Source of the DNA: Planctomycetota bacterium
GTDB taxonomy: Bacteria; Planctomycetota; UBA1135; JAKEFM01
Assembly (NCBI GenBank): GCA_022616055.1
Contig: JAKEFM010000291.1
Coordinates: forward strand, 1-35,948
Direction: 5' to 3'
Length of the DNA: 35,948 bases
Below are positions 16,097-23,400 of the stretch, one piece after another (the stretch's first letter is position 1; each line of letters begins with the position of its first letter). The translations under genes and the position numbers were made by a program. The notes beneath the pieces were generated by a model that was not told where the DNA came from, ran no database searches, and saw only the letters and a program-made list of their open reading frames with translations.

Positions 16097-17092
16097 ATGG
16101 CCGGGTCCGCGCTCGACCCCTTGGGCCGAACTGTCCGAACCGCCGCCCTCTTCCTCCTCGCTCCCCCTTCCCTCGCGACGACTCAGGAGCCGGAGAGAGG
16201 TGGAGTGCCGCCGGCGAGCAACGGCCGACTCGACTGCGCCTCCTGCCACGCCGAGATCCACGCCGAGTGGGAGGGATCCCTCCACGGCCGCGCCTGGAAG
16301 GACGCGATCTACCAGGCGGCGGTGAAGAAGGTGACGAACCCCGCCTCCTGCTACCCCTGCCACGTCCCGAAGCCTCTCCACGAGTCCGGGCTCGGCAACC
16401 TCCCCGTGGCGAGGGAAGACGACCGGGACTCCGGCATCCACTGCGACGCCTGCCACCTCGGGGCCGACGGCGCCTACCACGGGCCGTTCGGGGGGAAGGC
16501 CTCGGCCCACGGCTCGACGGCGGATCCCCTCTTTTCCGACCTCCTGAGGACGAACGCGCTCTGCGTCACCTGCCACTCGACCCGGATCGGCCCGGTCCTC
16601 CCCCTCGGGAAGGATTTCGAGGAGTCGGGGGGGACCGCGAAGGGCCGATCCTGCGTCGGCTGCCACATGGAGCCGGTCGAGCGGGCGGCGGCGACCGATC
16701 CCGGGCTCGCGGAGCCGCCTCCGAAGCGCCCTGGCCGCAGCCACGCGCTCCACGGCCCCCGGGACGGGGCGTTCGCGCGGAAGGCCTTCGCCCTCGAGGT
16801 CCTCCGCTCGGGCAAGCAGGTGCGGGTCCTCCTCAAGAACGAGGCGGGCCACCGGGTCCCCGGACTGACGACCCGGGAGTTCCGGGTCAAGGTCTCCCTC
16901 CTCTCCTCGTCCGGGTCCGAGGTCGCCTCCCGGGAGGAGGTGATCGACCACCGCGCCTTCCTCCGGGTCGATCACGACCGGGAGATCCCCCTCGACGCCC
17001 CGGCCGGCGCCGTGCGAGTCCGGGTGAGGATCGTCTGCCGCCAGCCCGAGGGGGGGGAGACCCCCGTCCTCGAGGAGATTCGGGACCTCTGA
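16097..17092 (+). CDS. Exported pentahaem c-type cytochrome
   Basis: A 331-residue protein with five CxxCH haem-binding motifs: CASCH (47-51), CYPCH (85-89), CDACH (116-120), CVTCH (156-160) and CVGCH (186-190). ATG 16097 has AGGAG at 9 bases, and the hydrophobic stretch TAALFLLAPPSLATT (about residues 14-29) is a signal peptide, placing it in the periplasm. Spacing and the HAEIHAEWEGSLHGRAW stretch recall cytochrome c554-like multihaem proteins. The C-terminal 110 residues lack haem motifs and look beta-rich (VRVLLKNEAGHRVPG). It is presumably an electron carrier or multihaem reductase; no quinol oxidase or maturation gene is adjacent, so the partner is unknown. A terminator follows directly. 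Confidence 0.88.
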   Translation: MAGSALDPLGRTVRTAALFLLAPPSLATTQEPERGGVPPASNGRLDCASCHAEIHAEWEGSLHGRAWKDAIYQAAVKKVTNPASCYPCHVPKPLHESGLGNLPVAREDDRDSGIHCDACHLGADGAYHGPFGGKASAHGSTADPLFSDLLRTNALCVTCHSTRIGPVLPLGKDFEESGGTAKGRSCVGCHMEPVERAAATDPGLAEPPPKRPGRSHALHGPRDGAFARKAFALEVLRSGKQVRVLLKNEAGHRVPGLTTREFRVKVSLLSSSGSEVASREEVIDHRAFLRVDHDREIPLDAPAGAVRVRVRIVCRQPEGGETPVLEEIRDL

Positions 17093-17093
17093 A

Positions 17094-17121
17094 CCCCCGG
17101 AGAAGTAACCGGGGGGTGTTT
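17094..17121 (+). terminator. Rho-independent terminator of the cytochrome gene
   Basis: CCCCCGG (17094-17100) pairs with CCGGGGG (17109-17115) around the 8-base loop AGAAGTAA, followed by an extra G and TGTTTGT. It overlaps the cytochrome stop region and is one of the few hairpins here with a T-rich tail. Confidence 0.8.
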
Positions 17122-17158
17122 GTCCGATAAGAGGAAGGCTCTCGGAGAGCGCTGCAGC

Positions 17159-18815
17159 ATGGACATCGGGACGGGCCCTCCCTTCCTGCTCGGCTCGCTC
17201 GTCGCGGGAATCCTCGCGGCGGGCGCCGCGCAGAGCCGTTTCCCGAAGTTCGACGCCTACGCGCAGGCCTACCGCGGCGGCCGGATCCTCTACCTCGAGA
17301 CGGGGGGAGGGAGGCAGGGGGGGGCGATCCTCGACACCCTGGGGCCCGAGGGCCGGCTGGCGCGCGCCCTTGGGGAGCTCGTCTCCTCCGACACGCCCGA
17401 GGCGGCGCGCCGCCTCCTCACCCTCTCCTCCATCTCCTTCCACGAGGATCCCGAGGCCGAGCGGGAGGAGTTCGCGGCGCGGCAGCCCTGGGCCGTCCGG
17501 GAGAAGGCCGCCGAGGCGCTCGCGAAGCTCCGGAGTCCGGCGACCCTCGAGTTCCTCGCGCGCGACGTCCTCCTCGCACGCTCCGCCTACCCGATCCCCG
17601 CCCGCTCCGCCGCGGCGCGCGCCCTCGGCGAGTCGCGCCTCCCCCACCTCGTCGCGCCGCTCCGCGCCGCGACGCGCGACCCCGACGAGGGGGTCCGGGC
17701 GGCGGCCGCCTCGGCGCTCGGGTCGGTGGGCACGCCCGAGGCCGTCCGCACCCTCCTCGGGCGGATCCGCGACGAGGATCCGGTCGTGCGCGCGCGGCTC
17801 CTCGAGGCCCTCGCCGGGGCCCTCGCGCTGGAGGGGAGGGGCGAGGCCGCGGAGGCCCTCGCGAAGGAGGCGGCCGCGGTCGTCGTCGCATGCCTCTCCG
17901 ACCCGGACTGGCGCGTCCGGGCCGCGGCGGCCGACTACTTCGTCCGCCGCCCCTCCGAGAAGGCGGTCGAGCCCCTGATCGCCGCGCTCGCCGCCGAGAG
18001 GGAACGCGCGAAGAGCGGGGAGGGGCGCAAGCGGATCGTCTTCGCCCTCACCCGGGCCCTGACCCGGCTCGCCGGCCAGGCGGTCTCCCTCGACGATCCG
18101 AAGCGCTGGCAGGACTGGTGGGCGGTCCACCGCGCCTCCTTCCGGGTCGCGCCCGCCGTGACGGCGACCGCGGGTCCCCGGAGCGGCGAGCCGACCTACT
18201 TCGGGATCCCGGTCCGCACCGACCGCGTCGTGTTCGTCCTCGACGTGTCGGGGAGCATGGCGGAGCCGGTCGACTCCGAGGCCCCCCCGCCGGCCCCGGC
18301 CCACCCGGGCGAGCCCGCAGGCCCCGCCCCCCATCGCGGGACCGACGAAGCTCCAGCGGGCGAAGGAGGAGCTCCTCGCCATCCTCGGCCGCCTCGGTCC
18401 CGAGGACCGCTTCAACGTCGTCCTCTTCAGCGGGGGGGTCGAGCGCGTCTTCGACACCGTCGTCCCCCCGACCCCGGAGAATGTCGCCGCCGCGACGGAG
18501 AGGGTGCGGGGAGTCTGCGCCTCCGGAGGGACGAACCTCTTCGGCGCCCTCGAGGCGGCGCTGCGGATCCGGGGAGTGGCGGTCGACCGCTTCTACACGG
18601 ACGCCGACACCGTGTTCCTCCTCTCCGACGGCGCCCCGACCGTCGGGGCGGTCGTCGATCCCGAGACTCTCGCGGAGGCGATCTCCTCGGCGAACCTCGG
18701 CTCCCGGATCGCCCTGCACGGGATCTACTTCGGGCCGGCGAACTCCCCGGCGGCCGAGTTCATGCAGCGGCTCTCCGGCGGGAACTACGGGGAGTTCCGG
18801 CGCGTGGCGCCGTAG
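17159..18815 (+). CDS. HEAT-repeat and von Willebrand A domain protein, frameshifted
   Basis: An exported or membrane-anchored protein starting at ATG 17159 (hydrophobic N-terminus FLLGSLVAGILAAGAA). Residues about 100-270 are HEAT/PBS-lyase-type helical repeats (REKAAEALAKL, VRAAAASALGS, RVRAAAADYF). The VWA domain starts at RVVFVLDVSGSM with MIDAS Asp362. The frame then fails: the rest of the VWA (KLQRAKEELLAILGRL, the MIDAS Thr in CASGGTNLFGAL, Asp in LLSDGAP, end FRRVAP) is read one base later. The interval is one base longer than a multiple of three, consistent with one extra C in C7 (18282-18288) or C6 (18327-18332) in a Pro-rich linker. Repaired, the protein is about 551 residues. Without repair the frame runs on antisense to the hydrolase. 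The last 31 bases overlap the hydrolase at 18785. Confidence 0.8.
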
Positions 18816-19714
18816 TCGCGCCCGCCGGACGCAGGGCTCCCGCCGACCGTCTCGCGCAGGAACCCGAGGAGCGCGCGGTTCGTCTCCTCCGCCCTCTCGA
18901 CGTGGGGGATGTGCTCGGCCTCAAGGAGGAGGAGCCGGGCCCCCGGGATCTCGCGCGCCAGCCGCTCCCCGTGCGCGACGGGGAGGACCCGGTCCCGGCG
19001 CCCCCACAGGATCAGCGTGGGGACCGGGATCTCCCTGTGGCCGGCCTCGAACGGGGCGGGGTCCTCCGGCATCACGTCCTGCTCGAACCGGGCGAACGCC
19101 GACTTCGCCCCGGGCCGCTTCGCCTCCCGCACGTACTCCTCGAAGACCTCGCTCCCGATCACGGAGAGGTCCGGGACGCACTGGCCGAGGCCGATCCGGA
19201 CGAGCAGCCGGGCGGGGACGAGGGGGTAGAGGAGGCGGTTGAACCAGGGATTGTTGAAGAGGCGCGTGTAGCTCCCGACGCCGTCGGCGTAGCAGGCGGG
19301 ATCGACCCCGACGAGGGCGGAGACGCGATCCGGACGCCTCCGCGCCTGGAGGAGCGCCACGCCGCCTCCGTAGGAGGACCCGACGAGGGCGGCGCGCTCG
19401 ATCCCGAGGCGGGCGCGGAAGCTCTCGAGCAGTTCGGCCATCGCCGGCATCGAGTACTCCCGCTCGACCGGCTTGTCCGAGAGCCCCGCCCCCATCATGT
19501 CCCAGGCGATCGCCCGGTAGCCCGCCCCCGCGAGGGTCTCGAGCTGGTGGCGCCACCCGATCGAGCAGTCCCCCATCCCGTGGACGAGGAAGACGGCGGG
19601 GCCGGTCCCCGCCTCGACGTAGTGGATCCGGACCCCGTCGACCTCGACCTCCCTCGCGTACCCGAGCCTCTCCCAGCGACGGCGGATCGTCTCGCGGGGG
19701 GGTGCGGCGGCCAT
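18785..19714 (-). CDS. Alpha/beta hydrolase H1 (module copy 1)
   Basis: A 309-residue cytoplasmic alpha/beta hydrolase. The oxyanion-hole motif is HGMGDC (45-50), the nucleophile is Ser114 in GSSYGG, and the acid and base are Asp241 (GRRDRVLP) and His268 (EAEHIPH). The family includes C-C bond hydrolases, esterases and lipases; nothing here fixes the substrate. It is the plus partner's divergent neighbour: its ATG (19714) and an in-frame ATG of the lipoprotein gene share CCATGG at 19711-19716. H3 at 25110 is a full paralogue and psiH2 at 22764 a remnant. Unlike H3 it has no lipoprotein signal. Confidence 0.88.
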   Translation of the reverse strand: MAAAPPRETIRRRWERLGYAREVEVDGVRIHYVEAGTGPAVFLVHGMGDCSIGWRHQLETLAGAGYRAIAWDMMGAGLSDKPVEREYSMPAMAELLESFRARLGIERAALVGSSYGGGVALLQARRRPDRVSALVGVDPACYADGVGSYTRLFNNPWFNRLLYPLVPARLLVRIGLGQCVPDLSVIGSEVFEEYVREAKRPGAKSAFARFEQDVMPEDPAPFEAGHREIPVPTLILWGRRDRVLPVAHGERLAREIPGARLLLLEAEHIPHVERAEETNRALLGFLRETVGGSPASGGRDYGATRRNSP

Positions 19715-19736
19715 GGAGGGGCGGCATTCTAGAGGG

Positions 19737-21071
19737 GTGATCCCGGCCCGACCTCGCGCCCTCCTCCTCGCGCTCGCGCCCCTCGCCGCCGCATCCTGCG
19801 AGCCGACGGAGGTCCGGATCCGGACCGACCTCTCCCCGGACGGATCCTGCTCCCGCGAGGTCGTCCTCGCCTTCCCGGAGGCGCAGGAGGAGGGGAAGGG
19901 GACGGGGAAGCCCGACGTGCCGGAGGGCCTCCTCCTCCCCGACCGGGAGGCGTGGCCGGTCTGGTCGCTCGAGGGGACGACCCTCCTCGCCCGCGGCTTC
20001 TTCGCGAGGGCCGCGGAGATCCCCCCCGACTTCCGGTTCCGCCGGCGCAAGGAGGGGAGGGTCCTCGACCGGACCGTCTCCCACCGGAAGCAGGACTTCG
20101 TCTTCTTCGAGCGCCACCTCTGGAGCGAGTCGTTCCGCGAGCCGGTCGACCGGGACGCTATGGAGGCCTCCCTCGCGGACGCGGTCGGGGAGGCCGTGGC
20201 CGTCGCGAAGAAGGCGCTCCGCGCCTGCCTCCATCCCGAGTTCGACCTCGCGGAGGTCGAGGGGTGGCTCGACGCGCAGGGGAGCCGACTCCTCCGCTCG
20301 CTCCTCGTCCTGTGGTGGGAGGGCCTCCGCGATCCCGACGGGGAGCGGCTCGCCAAGCGGGCCGCCGCGCGCCTCTCGCGGGAGGGGATCGCGCTGCGGG
20401 CGGAGGACCTCCTCGCGGAGGACGCCCTCGAGCGCGTGCGGGTCGCCCTCGCGAGGAAGCTCTCGACCCTCGTGCGCCTCCCCCGCCCGCAGGGGGAGCG
20501 GACGCCCGCCCCGGGTCCCCCCGCCGCCGTCGAGCAGCGGCTCGCCCCGGACCGGCTGGGGGAGGTCCTCCAGACGACGCTCGCCGTGCACTTCGGCGGC
20601 AAGGAGGCCGCGGAGAAGTGGATCGGCGACCGCCACGCCGACCTCGTCGGGGACCTCGGCGGGCCGCAGGACAAGCGGCTGCGGTTCGACTGCACGCTCG
20701 CGATGCCCGGGGAGGTCCTCCGGACGAACGGGGTCCTCCTCGCTCCGAACGAGGTCCTCTGGAGGTTCACCTCGGGCTCCCTCTTCCCGAACGGGATGAA
20801 GCTGGAGGCGGAGTCGGTCGTGCTCCAGGTCCACCGGCTCGCCTCCCTCTCCGGATCGAAGGGCATTCTCGGGAAGCGCGACGTCCTCGACCTGATCGAG
20901 GCGCTGACGGACGACCGCGGGGCGGTCCAGGTCCGGGCGATCGCCGCCCTCGAGGCCGGTCTCGAGGACCGCGACCTCGGGAAGGCGCTCGCGCGGGTGG
21001 GGAAGGTCGACGGGAAGCTCTCCGCTCGGCTGCGCGAGATCCTCGCCGAGCCGGGCGGGAGGAAAGGCTGA
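19737..21071 (+). CDS. Predicted lipoprotein A1 (module copy 1), unknown function
   Basis: About 444 residues from GTG 19737. The start RPRALLLALAPLAAASC gives a lipoprotein signal with Cys21; ATG 19713 is in frame but adds eight charged residues. The mature part begins PTEVRIRTDLSPDGSCSREV, a beta-rich pattern seen in several lipoproteins, then becomes helical and charged; no known catalytic motif is visible. It overlaps the next gene B1 by four bases (CTGA), so both are probably one operon. A shortened copy lies at 22948. Function not recognised; the pairing with a GT-C-like membrane protein suggests an envelope role, which is inference. Confidence 0.72.
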   Translation: MIPARPRALLLALAPLAAASCEPTEVRIRTDLSPDGSCSREVVLAFPEAQEEGKGTGKPDVPEGLLLPDREAWPVWSLEGTTLLARGFFARAAEIPPDFRFRRRKEGRVLDRTVSHRKQDFVFFERHLWSESFREPVDRDAMEASLADAVGEAVAVAKKALRACLHPEFDLAEVEGWLDAQGSRLLRSLLVLWWEGLRDPDGERLAKRAAARLSREGIALRAEDLLAEDALERVRVALARKLSTLVRLPRPQGERTPAPGPPAAVEQRLAPDRLGEVLQTTLAVHFGGKEAAEKWIGDRHADLVGDLGGPQDKRLRFDCTLAMPGEVLRTNGVLLAPNEVLWRFTSGSLFPNGMKLEAESVVLQVHRLASLSGSKGILGKRDVLDLIEALTDDRGAVQVRAIAALEAGLEDRDLGKALARVGKVDGKLSARLREILAEPGGRKG

Positions 21072-22726
21072 GCCTCCGGCTCGCGCGGATCCGAGAGGGG
21101 CTCCGCGCCCTCCTCCGCCCCTCGCCCGACGCGGACCGCCTCCCCCGCTTCGTCCCCCTCGCGGGGCTCGCGTGCGCGCTCGTCCCGTTCGCCGTCATGG
21201 TCGCGGCCTCGGCGTCCGCCGCCCGGAGGGGGGAGGTCTTCCAGGGGGAGATCCAGTACGACCAGTACTACTACCTCGCCTCCGCGCGGGAGATCTTCGA
21301 GCGCGGGAACGGATTCGCTTATCCGAATCCCTACGACGAGGACCCCCGGGCCCCCGTCCTCTACGCCCACCTCTACCCCCTCCTCGTCGGCTGGATCTCC
21401 CGCGCGAGCGGGCTCGCCGTCGTGCCGTCGGGCTACCTCGTCCGGCTCCTCGGCGGCGCCGCGCTGGCGATCTCGCTCTGGCGCCTCGTCGGGGTCTTCT
21501 TCCCGGAGCGTAGGGACCGGCGCGCCGCCTTCTGGGTCCTCCTCCTCTCGGGGGGGCTCGTCTGGCTCGAGGCGCTTCGCCGCCTCCTCCTCGCGGGGGG
21601 GCCCTGGACGATGGAGGGGATCGGCCGGACCTTCGCGGAAGCCGACATCGCGGGAGGGTGGTGGCTCCAGGACGTCTTCCGGAACTTCTTCTACGGGACC
21701 GAGACGGTCTACCACGCCCTCGCCTTCCGCCTCCTCTACGCCCTCGCGGCGGGCCGGCCCCGCCAGGCCTGCGGGACCCTCCTCCTTCTCCTCTTCGCGC
21801 ACCCCTTCACGGGCCTCCAGTTCGCGACGATCACCCTCGCGTGGATCGCGACGGAGCGGCTCGACGGCCGGCGCGGCCTCCCGCTCGGCCCCCTCCTCGT
21901 CACGTGCGCCGGGATCGGCGCCTTCCTCTACTACAACCTCCTCTGGCTCCCCCGATTCCCCTCCCACGCGGAGATCGTCGAGCGCTGGAGGCGCGTGGGG
22001 GAGTACTCCGACCCGCTCCCCTTCCTCCGCGTCTACGCGCCCTGGATCCTCCTCTTCCCCGCGGGGCTGGCCGCCGCGAAGGCTCCCGGGCCGGCGCGCC
22101 CGGCCTGGCGGCTCCTCGTCGTCGCGTTCGCCGTGACGGCGGTCTTCATGAACCACCACTGGATCCTCGGGAAGGAGCGGCCCTTCCAGCCCCTGCACTT
22201 CTCCCACGCCTACCTCTTCCTCCCGATCGTGCTCCTCACCCTCGGCTGGGCGCTGCGCACCCGGCGAATCGGTGGGGTGCTCCGACGCGGGCCGGTGCTG
22301 GCGGCGCTCCTCCCCCTCCTCGCGATCGACAACGTCCTCTTCCTGCCCGTGGCGCACGCGCTCGCGAGGATGATGACGCTTCCCGCCCCGCAGGCCCGCG
22401 CCCTCGACCGGATCGTGGAGTTGCGCCCGGAGCAGACGGTGCTCTCGAGCCAGAAGTTCCTCTCCTACATCCTCCCGACCGTCTCGCCCCACCTCGTGAT
22501 CCTCGGCCACCGCCACCTCACCCCGAGGCTCGAGGAACGCCAGGCCGCGATCGCGGAGGCGGTCGCGGGGAAGCCGGGGGCGCTCCTCGCCCTCTTCCCC
22601 CGGGTCACTCTCCTCCTCGTCACCGAGGCGCAGGGCGCCATCCTCGAGCGGTTGGGTCACGTCGGACCCGGGGACCTCCTCTTCGAGGAGGACGGGCTCC
22701 GCGCCTACCGCCGGCCCGCGCCCTGA
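21068..22726 (+). CDS. Polytopic GT-C-like membrane protein B1, CTG start
   Basis: About 552 residues with roughly ten hydrophobic helices. Helix 1 (PLAGLACALVPFAVMVAAS) is followed by an outer loop with YDQYYYLASAREIFERGNGF and YAHLYPLLVGW, like the acidic first loop of GT-C glycosyltransferases and related membrane proteins. A conserved NHHW..GKERPFQPLHF segment sits in the middle. The C-terminal 110 residues are soluble. No ATG, GTG or TTG fits before helix 1; CTG 21068 has GGAGG at about 5 bases and overlaps the stop of A1 (CTGA). The same arrangement recurs in B2. Sugar-transfer function is only suggested by topology; the family is not identified. Confidence 0.75.
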   Translation: MSLRLARIREGLRALLRPSPDADRLPRFVPLAGLACALVPFAVMVAASASAARRGEVFQGEIQYDQYYYLASAREIFERGNGFAYPNPYDEDPRAPVLYAHLYPLLVGWISRASGLAVVPSGYLVRLLGGAALAISLWRLVGVFFPERRDRRAAFWVLLLSGGLVWLEALRRLLLAGGPWTMEGIGRTFAEADIAGGWWLQDVFRNFFYGTETVYHALAFRLLYALAAGRPRQACGTLLLLLFAHPFTGLQFATITLAWIATERLDGRRGLPLGPLLVTCAGIGAFLYYNLLWLPRFPSHAEIVERWRRVGEYSDPLPFLRVYAPWILLFPAGLAAAKAPGPARPAWRLLVVAFAVTAVFMNHHWILGKERPFQPLHFSHAYLFLPIVLLTLGWALRTRRIGGVLRRGPVLAALLPLLAIDNVLFLPVAHALARMMTLPAPQARALDRIVELRPEQTVLSSQKFLSYILPTVSPHLVILGHRHLTPRLEERQAAIAEAVAGKPGALLALFPRVTLLLVTEAQGAILERLGHVGPGDLLFEEDGLRAYRRPAP

Positions 22727-22763
22727 TCGTCCGTCCGGGGCGAGCGGCCGGTCCTGTGCTCGT

Positions 22764-22925
22764 CACGCGATCGTCCCGTCCCCCAGCCCCTGTAGGGAGG
22801 ACCACGGCGGGCCCGCTCCCGGCCTCGACGGAGGGGATCGCCCGTCCCTCGACCTCGACCCCCGTCCCATACCCGAATCTGGCCGAGCGCCGGCGAGTCT
22901 CCACTCGGGGTGATGCGGCGGCGAT
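22764..22925 (-). pseudogene. Remnant of alpha/beta hydrolase psiH2
   Basis: Reading left from 22925, one frame gives 54 residues matching the first 54 of H1 (IAAASPRVETRRRSARFGYG, VEVEG, SVEAGSGPAVVLPTGAGG). The start ATG is ATC, the H-G oxyanion motif is lost, and matching DNA continues with indels only to about 22740, just past the B1 stop. The remaining catalytic two thirds are deleted. It keeps the divergent position of the module and marks the left edge of the second copy. Confidence 0.75.
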
Positions 22926-22947
22926 CGGGGCGCGGCATTCTTGGGGC

Positions 22948-23400
22948 GTGAGCCGGGCCTTGACCGCGCTCCTCCTCGCGTTCCCCTCCCTCCCCCCCGA
23001 TTCCTGCGCGCCGACGGAGCCGCGGATCCAGACCGACCTCGCTTCCGGCGGCTGTTGCCCGCGCGAGGCGGACTCGGTCTCCTTCGAGCGCCCCCGGTGG
23101 AGCGAGAAACCGGGAGAACCGGACGACCGCGACGGGGTGGAGGCGTCGCTCCCGGAGGCCCTCGCGGTCGCGATCGGCATGGAGACCCTTGCCGACGCCC
23201 TCGACTCCGACCTCGACCTCTCCGAGGTCGGGAGGACGGACGGGAGGAGGGGCTTCTGGGGCAACCCGCCCGACACGCTCGGGACGGCTCTCGACGAAGG
23301 CGACCTCGGGGAGGCTCCCGCGCGGGTCGGGATGGTCGACGGCGGTCTCGCCGGGAGGCTGTGCCAAATCCTCGCCGAACCGGGTGGGAGGAGGGGCTGA
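22948..23400 (+). CDS. Shrunken lipoprotein A2 (module copy 2)
   Basis: An open frame of 150 codons from GTG 22948, one third the length of A1. It keeps the A1 signal and lipobox (TALLLAFPSLPPDSC), the segment APTEPRIQTDL, a middle block (FERPRWSEK..EPDDRDGVEASL) and the last block (GDLGEAPARVGMVDG, ILAEPGGRRG). The intervening parts of A1 are missing by apparent in-frame deletions. The 3' end still has GGAGG and the CTGA overlap with B2. It is either a decaying copy or is held open because B2 translation depends on it. Third-position A/T is commoner than in A1, as expected under relaxed selection. Confidence 0.6.
   Translation: MSRALTALLLAFPSLPPDSCAPTEPRIQTDLASGGCCPREADSVSFERPRWSEKPGEPDDRDGVEASLPEALAVAIGMETLADALDSDLDLSEVGRTDGRRGFWGNPPDTLGTALDEGDLGEAPARVGMVDGGLAGRLCQILAEPGGRRG

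Noticed and set aside
18282-18332. Programmed ribosomal frameshift in the VWA gene
   Set aside because: There is no classical slippery site with a stimulator, and a homopolymer indel explains the break more simply.
18504-18815. Separate 103-residue gene at the end of the VWA region
   Set aside because: Its first residues are the middle of a VWA domain, with no ribosome binding site; it is the continuation of the frameshifted gene.
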